Shown here: one piece after another, positions 44,640-52,812 of the stretch
Layout of the letters: every line of letters begins with the position of its first letter
Numbering within the stretch: position 1 is the stretch's first letter
Assembly: GCF_006965485.1 (NCBI RefSeq)
Contig: NZ_CP041360.1
Location: forward strand, 3,596,001 to 3,660,000
Origin: Spirosoma sp. KCTC 42546
GTDB taxonomy: Bacteria > Bacteroidota > Bacteroidia > Cytophagales > Spirosomataceae
Length of the DNA: 64,000 nt
Direction: 5' to 3'
Notes under the pieces: generated by a model
What the model was told of the DNA's origin: nothing
The model's input: only the letters and a program-made list of their open reading frames with translations
The model's database searches: none
Translations under genes and position numbers: made by a program

Positions 44640-44870
44640 TTAGTTACAGCCGCAGCCTCCTCCACTTTTTCCACCATTCGCCCCGGCAGCTCCTTCGCGA
44701 TAGAGATAAAAATTCTGCTCGAATTTTTCTGATTTACGAGCCGATAATTCCATTTCAGCATCGTTGATCCGGCTTTTCTGATACTCTTTTACCGTGGTAC
44801 AACCTGCCAGACTAAGCAAGACAAGGCCAGCTAACAGAGTTGTTTTGGGAATTGATAGGGTTAAGTTCAT
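44640..44870 (-). CDS. DUF4266 small lipoprotein with GGGCGCN tail
   Basis: The 76-residue protein has a lipobox (VLLSLAGC, Cys at about 24), a charged helical middle (NDAEMELSARKSEKFEQNFY) and a Gly-rich tail ending KSGGGCGCN. This tail is the hallmark of DUF4266 as I know it. Two closely spaced cysteines at the extreme C-terminus suggest a redox, metal or modification site. Its genetic link to ApbE makes it a candidate substrate for flavinylation, but the usual SGAT-like acceptor is not evident (the closest stretch is REGAAGANGG). Confidence 0.9.
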   Translation of the reverse strand: MNLTLSIPKTTLLAGLVLLSLAGCTTVKEYQKSRINDAEMELSARKSEKFEQNFYLYREGAAGANGGKSGGGCGCN

Positions 44871-44892
44871 CGCTCGGTTTTGTACAAGTTAG

Positions 44893-45846
44893 TCAGGCTA
44901 CAACTGGTGTTGTAAGCCGAATATTGGTTGACGTATGAAGCACATCGTTATCATCAATTACGATACAGGCAATGTGCTTCATCTGATTAATGAGGTCAAG
45001 CCCTACACGAACTCCCATAACCAGCACGGGAGTTGCTAAAGCATCGGCCAGTTCTGCATTGGGGGCAATGATGGTTACACTTTTTATACCTGATACCGGG
45101 TATCCCGTTTTTGGGTCAATTGTATGGGCATATCGCTTGCCGTTAATCAGGGCGTATTTCTCATAGCTGCCCGAGGTAGCCACGGCCATATTGCTGATGG
45201 CCAGGTAAGAGAATGCCTGCCGGGTGGCCAGGTTCGGATCGGCAATACCGATGGTCCAGGGCTGGCCGTTGGGCTGCATTCCCCAGGTTGTCAGGTCGCC
45301 GGAGGCATTCACTATACCACTTTCTACCCCCCGCTCGCGCAGAACATGTTTCGCTTGTTCGGCAGCATATCCCTTTCCAATACCCCCAAATCCGATTCTC
45401 ATCCCTTTTTCCTTCAGGAATACCGTATGCTTATCAGCATCGAGTATCACGTTTCGGTAATTGATCAGCCGAATCATACGTTTGGCTGTTTTGGGATCTG
45501 GCAATGCGGTCATCGTCGTATCGAAATTCCAGAATCGTTTGTCGATTGAGCCATAGGTGATATCGAAGGCCCCCTGTGTCAGTGCCGATAATCGCAACGA
45601 ACGTTCAATCAAGGCAAACACCTCCAGGTCAACCTGAACTGGCTGGATGCCCGCATTGGCATTGATCTGATTCGTTTGGCTATCGTCGCTAAAGGTTGTC
45701 AAGATTCGTTCAATGCGTCTGATTTCTTCAATGGCTGCATCGAGACAGGTGTTCGCCCAATCAGCATCCGAACTGACAACACTGAGCTCAAAACGGTTGC
45801 CCATGAGCCGTTGTACCCGTTGGTGGATACGGAGGGGAGCGGTCAT
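44893..45846 (-). CDS. apbE: FAD:protein FMN transferase (ApbE family)
   Basis: The 317-residue enzyme matches ApbE: MGNRFELSVVSSDA near the N-terminus, TYGSIDKRFWNF, GGIGKGYAAEQA, VNASGDLTTWG and the late YAHTIDPKTGYPV. ApbE transfers FMN from FAD to Ser or Thr of extracytosolic redox proteins. No signal peptide is visible, which is unusual because most bacterial ApbE proteins are periplasmic. The start overlaps the thioredoxin-like gene by 4 bases (ATGA), implying coupled translation. No classic FMN-binding domain protein is encoded nearby. Confidence 0.94.
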   Translation of the reverse strand: MTAPLRIHQRVQRLMGNRFELSVVSSDADWANTCLDAAIEEIRRIERILTTFSDDSQTNQINANAGIQPVQVDLEVFALIERSLRLSALTQGAFDITYGSIDKRFWNFDTTMTALPDPKTAKRMIRLINYRNVILDADKHTVFLKEKGMRIGFGGIGKGYAAEQAKHVLRERGVESGIVNASGDLTTWGMQPNGQPWTIGIADPNLATRQAFSYLAISNMAVATSGSYEKYALINGKRYAHTIDPKTGYPVSGIKSVTIIAPNAELADALATPVLVMGVRVGLDLINQMKHIACIVIDDNDVLHTSTNIRLTTPVVA

Positions 45847-46286
45847 TTTATGATCGACGTGACGGAGTCAATTGTTTCCAAAAAGGAAGATACGGTTAAC
45901 GATTGTGGGTATCCATCCCATTCTTTCAGCACCTTGCCGTTCGCATCGAGTAAAACCGTGAGCGGAAACTTGCCTTGCTTATTGTATTTCTCCGCCAGTG
46001 TTTCATTATGCGCAATTTGACGGGCGTCTAACTGGTTTTTTGACAACCGGGGAAAATCGGCCCGAACGAGCACCAGATGATCTGCTGCATACTGGCTAAA
46101 TTCTGCCGATTCGAAAATGGTTTTTTTGAGTTTGATGCAGGGCCCGCACCAATCTGAGCCCGAAAAATTCAGGAGAATGAATTTGTGTGATTGGGCTGCT
46201 TCTGTTTTCGCCTGATCAAAATTGAGTTCCCAGTTGAGCGGATTGGTCAACAGGCCAATCAGGAGGGCTGTGAGTACTAGTTTCAT
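45843..46286 (-). CDS. Thioredoxin-family protein, exported
   Basis: The 147-residue protein has a signal peptide (KLVLTALLIGLLTNPLNW) and a thioredoxin fold with active site WCGPC in NFSGSDWCGPCIKLKK. The cis-Pro segment is KFPLTVLLD. It is close to periplasmic thiol-disulfide enzymes of the thioredoxin_7/DsbD-gamma type. It sits between the Rieske protein and ApbE genes and may keep the DUF4266 cysteines or the Rieske protein in a reduced form; this is inferred from position only. Confidence 0.92.
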   Translation of the reverse strand: MKLVLTALLIGLLTNPLNWELNFDQAKTEAAQSHKFILLNFSGSDWCGPCIKLKKTIFESAEFSQYAADHLVLVRADFPRLSKNQLDARQIAHNETLAEKYNKQGKFPLTVLLDANGKVLKEWDGYPQSLTVSSFLETIDSVTSIIK

Positions 46287-46320
46287 ATTCGTTTAGATTA
46301 ATTTCTCGTAAAGCAGATTT

Positions 46321-46848
46321 CTAGCTATAAACAACAAGTGTTTTGCCATCGGTAGCCGTCTTATAAACGGTAAGGCCTTTGCTGCCAAAGCTATTTTTAC
46401 CCTTACCGGTCAAATCAAAGCGGGCGCCGTGTTGCGTACAATAAAATTCAGTTTTGTTGAAAATAATGGCCTTCTTCGGTTCATGACTGCAGGTTTGTGT
46501 TACGGCGATATAGGTACCAGAACTGGATTGTGCAACCACAATACCACTCTGGGCTATATAGCCACCCACTGTTTTGAGGGCCGCAGCTGCTGAAGCGGTG
46601 AGGTCGATTGTTAGAAGCCGATTGGTGATTTTAGTTAAGTCTGTGCCGTTCGTCGTTGCGGATGTAGGTGTTGTTGTACTTGACGTTGTTGTGGTCGATG
46701 TAGGTGTTGTAGTTGAGGTAGGTGTAGTTGTGCCAGCCAGTGTCAGGGCATCAACTACGGTATCTTCTTCCCGGATGCAGGACGTCATGGCCGCCATCAA
46801 CGCGGCACCGGTAAAGCCCATCGATTTCAGAAATTCGAAGCGAGTCAT
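46321..46848 (-). CDS. Rieske [2Fe-2S] lipoprotein with Thr-rich linker
   Basis: The 175-residue protein has a lipoprotein signal (AALMAAMTSC) and a low-complexity Thr/Pro/Ser linker (about 38-68). A Rieske domain follows with ligands C-S-H in TCSHEPKK and C-x2-H in FYCTQHGARFDLTG. The linker is encoded by tandem hexamer-like DNA repeats and may vary in length. It is the first gene of the operon ending with DUF3570 and would be its electron carrier at the membrane. Similar small Rieske proteins lie beside DUF3570 genes in Bacteroidota. Confidence 0.92.
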   Translation of the reverse strand: MTRFEFLKSMGFTGAALMAAMTSCIREEDTVVDALTLAGTTTPTSTTTPTSTTTTSSTTTPTSATTNGTDLTKITNRLLTIDLTASAAAALKTVGGYIAQSGIVVAQSSSGTYIAVTQTCSHEPKKAIIFNKTEFYCTQHGARFDLTGKGKNSFGSKGLTVYKTATDGKTLVVYS

Positions 46849-47345
46849 AAAACTTTAGTTGGATGGTAAGCAACTGGGTATTTTTAAGCTATACGCTGAG
46901 CAATTCGGGAACGTGGCAATAGGTAATTTTTTAACTGCCTTATTAATGACTTTTAATCTGGAAAGGCGTTAATATTGGCCATAACGCCAAATCATTAGTT
47001 AACAGTATCGAAAAATTAAGAATTAATTTAAAAAGAAGCGTACAAATTTTTGAAAATTGTTGATACTATGACTTTTGCAATTAGGGCATTTGTACGATCT
47101 GAAAAGAGCAGAATTACTTAACGATAAGATGGCTTGAAGTACTTTCAGGAATGCATAGACTACCTATTTCTTTGCCATACGTAAGAATAGCCTCTTCTGT
47201 TGCAGATGACAGGTAAAAATGTTCATGTATAAATAAGGCCGGGCTCTGGTTTAATCAAAAACCAGAGCCCGGGAAATACGATGAGGAGTATGGAAATGAA
47301 CGATTGTTTGTAATCCAGGTTGTTAGGCAGATTATAAAAATTGCT
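46849..47345. other. 497-base AT-rich gap upstream of the Rieske operon
   Basis: It should contain the promoter of the redox operon, but no clear -7 box was found. The only structure I recognise is the hairpin at 47239-47272. Confidence 0.5.
47239..47272 (-). terminator. Hairpin downstream of the 138-residue protein gene
   Basis: CCGGGCTCTGGTTT inverts exactly as AAACCAGAGCCCGG around a 6-base loop, 74 bases past the stop codon at 47346. There is no strong T-run. Confidence 0.55.
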
Positions 47346-47762
47346 TCAGGATTTTCTCAATAGCCATTCTCGGGCATCCTCGTTCCCGACAAAATAGCGG
47401 CTGGCCATTGATCCGTTCTGGTTGCCTGAGGCTCTTAACAACAGGTCGGATCCCAATTTTCCGAATTGATTAAGGTCGTTCAGGATAACCGCTACCCTGG
47501 CGTGCTGAGGCATCGTATGTTCAGCGGTAGCCTGGGGTAACCAATGCTGAATGAACCAGTGTAAATCGACTGGATTGAATAAACGTAACTGCCTTAAATC
47601 AACCAGCCACCGATTAACTTGATGTCGTTTGGCTAATGCCATAATCGCCAGTGACCCGTCCCGAAAATTTTCGCTGGATGGTAAACCTGACCATGTTTGC
47701 TGCAACAGGTGTATACTACAATCAACTTCCACCCTAACATGCTCATTCTGGTAGGTTTTCAT
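47346..47762 (-). CDS. Uncharacterised protein, SpoIIAA/STAS-like fold suspected
   Basis: The 138-residue protein has alternating beta strands and helices with RWLVDLRQLRLFNPVD and a late SRYFVGNEDAREWL. This resembles SpoIIAA-like/STAS single-domain proteins of Bacteroidota. The match is by pattern only. No signal peptide. The 90-residue protein gene lies 20 bases upstream on the same strand, so they probably form a two-gene operon. Confidence 0.7.
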   Translation of the reverse strand: MKTYQNEHVRVEVDCSIHLLQQTWSGLPSSENFRDGSLAIMALAKRHQVNRWLVDLRQLRLFNPVDLHWFIQHWLPQATAEHTMPQHARVAVILNDLNQFGKLGSDLLLRASGNQNGSMASRYFVGNEDAREWLLRKS

Positions 47763-47782
47763 AACGATTGTATAAATGGGAG

Positions 47783-48055
47783 TTAATTGGTTTGTGAGGG
47801 GAGCTGGGTGAACTGTTCCCGATAAGCCCGTTGAAGCTCGGCTTCTGCAAACCGATACGCATACATGAACTTGTCATTTTCCTGTTGAATGATCCCCATA
47901 TCTTCCAGTTGAAGAACATTGTTCCATATCCGCTGCAGACTGCCATAGAAACCATCTTCCGACTGTGCTACTAAAACTTGCAAGGCTGGCTGCACTGGAG
48001 CCTGCGATTGATTGGCCAGGTTGTTTATGTGTGTACGCTGCATTGTATGAGCCAT
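47783..48055 (-). CDS. Uncharacterised 90-residue helical protein
   Basis: The frame starts MAHTMQRTHINNLANQSQAP and is Gln-rich with a predicted helical C-terminal half (FMYAYRFAEAELQRAYREQF). No family is recognised. It lies 20 bases upstream of the suspected STAS-like gene. Overlapping frames on the same strand (47743-47955 and 47874-48224) were judged less likely. It is probably a real gene but of unknown function. Confidence 0.5.
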   Translation of the reverse strand: MAHTMQRTHINNLANQSQAPVQPALQVLVAQSEDGFYGSLQRIWNNVLQLEDMGIIQQENDKFMYAYRFAEAELQRAYREQFTQLPSQTN

Positions 48056-48469
48056 TCAGGTTATCCGCTGTTTCACGGTTTAAAAGGTAACGTACAGCTA
48101 CGGCATCAGCGACGGATTTAAGGCTCTTTTTAGTACTTTTTAACAAGTGAACGTATTCGTTGATTAAGCTTACAGACACGCTAATTGGACCATTTAGAAC
48201 CAAAAAAGGCCAATTGTTTTTCAAAAAAGGCTCTTTCGACGTCTTTTAACCTATACGGAAAAACAAGATGTTTCGTGGCTGAAGTCAGGTCAGTAAACAA
48301 TTCTTTCTAGCCCAACAATCAGGGGCAATCGTACCAATCATAAAAATCAGCGTTCTATTGCCGTGATAAAATAGGCTGCTATTGCTTTATAAAATAAACC
48401 TGTCCAATAACCCCGAACTTTCAATCGGTTGATGTAGGTGTTGTTGCCGAAATGAATCACTACTTTATT
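48056..48469. other. 414-base gap between divergent genes with a solo half-repeat
   Basis: It should hold promoters for the small-gene pair and the fucosidase gene. The only recognised feature is the half-element at 48331-48360. Confidence 0.45.
48331..48360. repeat. Solo half-copy of the 34028-34128 palindrome
   Basis: About 26 of 30 bases match the right arm at 34101-34130 (shared core ATCATAAAAATCAGCG). No inverted partner is seen nearby. Confidence 0.65.
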
Positions 48470-50947
48470 ATGAAACAAATTTGCCTGCTTACTTTTTTAC
48501 TTGTTTTTCCATTCCTTCTGTTTGCTCAATCAAATCTCAAACTATGGTACAACCAGCCTGCTGCGATCTGGACTGAGGCTTTGCCAGTTGGTAATGGACG
48601 CATCGGCGCAATGGTCTTCGGACGGGTAGAGGAGGAGCTGATCCAACTCAATGAAAGTACGCTCTGGTCCGGTGGACCCGTGAGTGGACCTGTTAACCCA
48701 GAATCACCAACGTATCTGCCGCAGGTTCGGCAGGCGCTGGATCGGGAAGATTACAAAGAAGCTATTGCGCTGGCTAAAAAGATGCAGGGACTGTATACCC
48801 AATCGTACATGCCACTGGGCGATCTGGTTTTGAAACAAGAGCTTAAAGGGGCAAAACCCTCCGCTTATTACCGCGATCTGGATATTCAGAAAGCCATTTC
48901 TATAACACGCTTTACGGTGAACGGTACCGAATACAAACGGGAAATCTTTAGCTCATCTCCAGACCAGGTCATGGTGATTCGATTGACGGCCAGCAAACCC
49001 GGACAGCTTACGTTCGATGCCAGTACAAAAAGTCAGTTGCGTTTCCAGAACGTGCGCAACGGAAGTAGTGAATGGATTATGAAAGGCAAGGCCCCTTCGC
49101 AGGTCGACCCCAACTATTACAGTCCCAAAGACCGGGAGCATGTTATGTACGAAGACGTAAGTGGGTGTAAAGGAATGCGCTTTCAGCTACGTATAAAAGC
49201 ACTGAATAAAGGCGGGACAGTGCAGACCGATACATCCGGTATTCATGTTCGTAATGCATCGGAGGTTGTGCTACTGGTAACGGCAACCACTAGTTTCAAC
49301 GGCTATGACAAGTGTCCGGATAAGGATGGAAAGGATGAGAATAAACTGGCAGAAGAAATTATCCGCAAAGCAACCGGAACGCCTTTTTTAACCCTGTTAA
49401 GTAGTCATATTGCGGACTATCAGTCGTATTTTAATCGGTTTTCGTTTCAGCTTACCGATACAACAACTACGAATGCTAATGCTACGCTACCTTCTGACCT
49501 TCGTTTAGAGGGTTATAGTAAGGGCGCTTATGACCCCGGACTGGAAACCTTGTACTGCCAATATGGGCGGTATCTGCTCATTTCCAGTTCTCGGGTGCAG
49601 GGTGTTCCAGCCAATTTACAGGGTATCTGGAACAAAGAATTACGCGCTCCCTGGAGTTCCAACTATACCATCAATATCAACACCCAGATGAATTACTGGC
49701 CGGTGGAGGTCACTAATCTATCCGAGCTTCATCTACCATTGCTGAGCTTTATAGGTTCACTAGCAAAGAATGGAGTGGGTGTTGCCAGGGAGTTTTACAA
49801 CATGCACGGCTGGGTAGCTCACCATAACACCGACATCTGGGCCATTGCCAACCCCGTAGGAGACAAAGGGCAGGGCGATCCGAAATGGGCGAACTGGAAT
49901 CAGGGAGCTGGATGGCTAAGTCAGCACCTTTTCGAGCATTACCGATTTACGGGCGACAAAAAATTCCTGAAAGAAAGCGCGTACCCCATTATGAAAGGGG
50001 CTGCACTGTTTTATCTGGATTGGCTTATTGAAGATAAAGAAGGATACTTAATTGTATCACCATCTGTATCGCCGGAGAATGATTTCATTGATGCAAAGGG
50101 GCAACACTCCCCTATATCAGTGGCCACAACGATGGACATGTCGATTATGTGGGATTTGTTCACCAACCTGATCGATGCATCTACTGTTTTAAACATCGAG
50201 CCTGAATTCCGCCAGCTATTGATCGAGAAACGAAAAAAGTTTTACCCGCTTCACATCGGCCATAAGGGTAACCTCCAGGAGTGGAATAAGGACTGGGAAG
50301 ATGTAGACCCACAACACCGGCACGTGTCGCATTTATTTGGCTTACATCCTGGTCGACAAATTGCTCCCGTTACGACGCCCAATTTTGCTGCTGCAGCTAA
50401 GAAAACACTGGAAATTAGAGGTGATGCCGGAACGGGTTGGAGCCGCGCCTGGAAAATAAACTTTTGGGCGCGACTATTAGATGGGAACCATGCCTATATC
50501 CTGCTTCGTGAACTACTGAATTACACCAGTGAAACAGCCACCAATTATTCGAGTAGAGGTGGAGGGGGCACTTATCCAAACTTTTTCGATGCCCATCCTC
50601 CCTTTCAGATCGACGGAAACTTTGGTGGTACAGCAGGCATGGCCGAGATGCTGATCCAGAGCCATCTGGACGATATTCATTTGCTGGCGGCTCTGCCCGA
50701 TGCCTGGAAAGAAGGAAACGTAACAGGGCTAAAAGCTCGGGGTGGCTTTGAAATTGGTATTCGCTGGAAAAACCACCGTCTGACCACGGCCACTATAAAA
50801 GCGCTCAATGGTGGTCTCTGTGCAATCAGAACCGCCCGGCCCGTGAAAATAAAGGGTATTCAGGCTGTGTCAAAGCAAACTAATGTAGGCTACATTACTT
50901 CGTTCACTACACAAAAAGGGGAAGGCTACGAGATAGTGGGTTTATAA
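48470..50947 (+). CDS. GH95 family alpha-L-fucosidase-like glycoside hydrolase
   Basis: The 825-residue protein starts at 48470 (MKQICLLTFLLVFPFLLFAQ), giving a clean signal peptide. It follows the GH95 layout: N-terminal beta-domain with LPVGNGRIGAMVFGRVEEEL, catalytic (alpha/alpha)6 barrel with SNYTININTQMNYWPVEVTN, HHNTDIWAI and VSPENDF, and a C-terminal beta-domain. GH95 enzymes remove terminal alpha-1,2-L-fucose or L-galactose from glycans. It acts outside the cytoplasm and stands alone, without a SusCD pair in the window. Confidence 0.93.
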   Translation: MKQICLLTFLLVFPFLLFAQSNLKLWYNQPAAIWTEALPVGNGRIGAMVFGRVEEELIQLNESTLWSGGPVSGPVNPESPTYLPQVRQALDREDYKEAIALAKKMQGLYTQSYMPLGDLVLKQELKGAKPSAYYRDLDIQKAISITRFTVNGTEYKREIFSSSPDQVMVIRLTASKPGQLTFDASTKSQLRFQNVRNGSSEWIMKGKAPSQVDPNYYSPKDREHVMYEDVSGCKGMRFQLRIKALNKGGTVQTDTSGIHVRNASEVVLLVTATTSFNGYDKCPDKDGKDENKLAEEIIRKATGTPFLTLLSSHIADYQSYFNRFSFQLTDTTTTNANATLPSDLRLEGYSKGAYDPGLETLYCQYGRYLLISSSRVQGVPANLQGIWNKELRAPWSSNYTININTQMNYWPVEVTNLSELHLPLLSFIGSLAKNGVGVAREFYNMHGWVAHHNTDIWAIANPVGDKGQGDPKWANWNQGAGWLSQHLFEHYRFTGDKKFLKESAYPIMKGAALFYLDWLIEDKEGYLIVSPSVSPENDFIDAKGQHSPISVATTMDMSIMWDLFTNLIDASTVLNIEPEFRQLLIEKRKKFYPLHIGHKGNLQEWNKDWEDVDPQHRHVSHLFGLHPGRQIAPVTTPNFAAAAKKTLEIRGDAGTGWSRAWKINFWARLLDGNHAYILLRELLNYTSETATNYSSRGGGGTYPNFFDAHPPFQIDGNFGGTAGMAEMLIQSHLDDIHLLAALPDAWKEGNVTGLKARGGFEIGIRWKNHRLTTATIKALNGGLCAIRTARPVKIKGIQAVSKQTNVGYITSFTTQKGEGYEIVGL

Positions 50948-50964
50948 ACTGGTTCAACCTTTCG

Positions 50965-51015
50965 TTTAAACAGCGAGGGGGCAGATTTTTTAAATCTGCC
51001 CCCTCGCTGTTTAAA
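50965..51015. terminator. Perfect 24-base-arm hairpin between convergent genes
   Basis: TTTAAACAGCGAGGGGGCAG-ATTT and its exact inverse flank TTT. It serves the fucosidase and possibly the DUF4270 gene, whose stop codon is at 51035. Confidence 0.8.
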
Positions 51016-51034
51016 TAATAGCCTGGCTATCCGA

Positions 51035-52387
51035 TTACGATCCTGACGTCAGGAATAACTGCACTTTTAATTGATCGTTTGCCTTCTGCTGGTCGCCAAT
51101 TGTTACCCGCTGGAGCCGATCTAGTAAGGTAAGCGATCTTCCCAGTTGGGTATCTGTCGGAATCGTTACTAGTAGAGGCTGATTGGGAAGTTTGCGCTTG
51201 ATAATCTGACCGATATAATAAGTTAGATCGAATGTGTAGGAATCAACAAGGGGTAAAGCACCCGGATCAGGGCCAATTCCATATATGGAAGAGGCTTGTA
51301 GACCATATTGGGCAATGGCCGATGAGGTTCCTCCGGATCCGCCCGGTAGCGCACTCGGCAAAATATCATTCTGAATGTTAGTAAAAAAGAGTGCCAGATT
51401 GGTTGGAGGAGTAGAATTATCCCTCAAGGTTGTTCGAATGGGGCTGATTACCAGCACGGCTTTATTAAGATCGGCAAAACCATCGGGTCTGGCAAACTGA
51501 TCCAGGTAAGGAATCTCCAGTCGGGTTTGCAGAAAGGCACCAGGAACAATAAATGTCGTGTTATTCGTCAAACGACTACTGACAGCATCCGATCGGTTTT
51601 TCAGGGCACTTAATGGGGTACCACTAAGATCATTCGTTAGCTGGGTAAAGTAGCCCGCCGACATTGGGAATAAGAGATTGGACTGTGTTAGGTTGACGTC
51701 AGTAGCATGATAATAGAGCCGTAAGCCGCTGGAAGCGGCTACAAAACCAGCAAACGTATTACCCGAAGCATTACAGTTGATAGCAAAGCCAGGTATGAAC
51801 TCGGCTAATGTCGTTGCATCTACAATATCACCATTGACCAGCTTGTTATAAAATGACTGTGAAATATCGGCAGGCATCCGAAATGATATTTTTCGGGTGA
51901 GTGTCAGTGGCTGAGGGAGAACGGTTTTCTGGAAATAGGGCTTACTATCATATGCCACCGAGTTTGTATTGTAATAGGCCTGATAAACCAGAGGCTTGTT
52001 CAACGTATGTACACTCACATTAAACGCAGTGGTGGTATCTCCATACACATAAGCATAAGTAAGCTCCAGCACTAACGAGTCTAGTTGTTGGTTGGTTTGT
52101 CCTAAAAAAGAATTGCTGGCGTAATTAATGGCCGCAAAGCATCGGGCTGTCATGGTACCGGTTTGTGGGTCCTTCCAGCGACCAACCACTATATTATTAT
52201 CACCAGAGGTGAGGAATGAATCCGGTCTCATCACCGTCGAGGTTTGTAACGTCAACGTGTCAACAGATTGCACCACCAGTTCCTGAGGATTGATGACCGA
52301 CTGTCCTACGCTGAGATCGCCCGATTGACAGGAAAATAGCACTATACCGGTCAGCAGTAGCAAACCGGCGTACCAGAGAGTACGCAT
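51035..52387 (-). CDS. DUF4270 family lipoprotein
   Basis: The 450-residue protein is a lipoprotein (LTGIVLFSCQSG). It matches DUF4270: FLTSGDNNIVVGRWKDPQTG near the N-terminus, strand-rich middle with FAGFVAASSGLRLYYH and the end ITIGDQQ-like segment RVTIGDQQKANDQLKVQLFL. The family is restricted to Bacteroidota and has no known function. It is the last gene of a set with a DUF4907 protein and a Kelch protein. The three are probably co-transcribed. Confidence 0.88.
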   Translation of the reverse strand: MRTLWYAGLLLLTGIVLFSCQSGDLSVGQSVINPQELVVQSVDTLTLQTSTVMRPDSFLTSGDNNIVVGRWKDPQTGTMTARCFAAINYASNSFLGQTNQQLDSLVLELTYAYVYGDTTTAFNVSVHTLNKPLVYQAYYNTNSVAYDSKPYFQKTVLPQPLTLTRKISFRMPADISQSFYNKLVNGDIVDATTLAEFIPGFAINCNASGNTFAGFVAASSGLRLYYHATDVNLTQSNLLFPMSAGYFTQLTNDLSGTPLSALKNRSDAVSSRLTNNTTFIVPGAFLQTRLEIPYLDQFARPDGFADLNKAVLVISPIRTTLRDNSTPPTNLALFFTNIQNDILPSALPGGSGGTSSAIAQYGLQASSIYGIGPDPGALPLVDSYTFDLTYYIGQIIKRKLPNQPLLVTIPTDTQLGRSLTLLDRLQRVTIGDQQKANDQLKVQLFLTSGS

Positions 52388-52398
52388 AATTAACGAAT

Positions 52399-52749
52399 TC
52401 AGGGGATTGTTACGCCTAACTGGCGTAAGTCTTCATTTGTCAACGTAGGCATTGCCTCCGTTTGCTGTATTTTCTGAACTACCCAATCGCCAACCCGATG
52501 AGCCTGTTCCTGGCTGGGAAAGCCTACTAAACCAGGTTGCCCCGGTATAGTAGGTTGATGAATGACCAGCTTATTGTTATTCAATATATCATAGCCCCAA
52601 CCACCAGCTGTTTTAATGACCTGAACCTGATAATGTGGCTGCCGTTTATAGACCAGGTAGGTAGTCATAACAGCTAAACTAATCAGGAACAGAATCAGAC
52701 CCAGCCGGACTAACGATGGCCGGGACTGTAGTTGAGAATTGTTCGTCAT
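52399..52749 (-). CDS. DUF4907 family membrane-anchored protein
   Basis: The 116-residue protein has one N-terminal transmembrane segment (LGLILFLISLAVMTTYLVY). The conserved DUF4907 core is GGWGYDILNNNKLVIHQPTI followed by GFPSQEQAHRVGDWVV. Its end, LTNEDLRQLGVTIP, is also typical. No function is known. It lies 11 bases before the DUF4270 gene and 63 bases after the Kelch gene. Confidence 0.88.
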   Translation of the reverse strand: MTNNSQLQSRPSLVRLGLILFLISLAVMTTYLVYKRQPHYQVQVIKTAGGWGYDILNNNKLVIHQPTIPGQPGLVGFPSQEQAHRVGDWVVQKIQQTEAMPTLTNEDLRQLGVTIP

Positions 52750-52812
52750 GATTGACTGTACTATACGTTTGTTGACCCTGAAAAGAAAGAGTCAGTCAAA
52801 CATGTATGCAGG

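Noticed and set aside
47874..48224. 116-codon minus-strand frame
   Set aside because: Overlaps the 90-residue frame in another phase; composition is Ser/Ala-rich and looks like a shadow.
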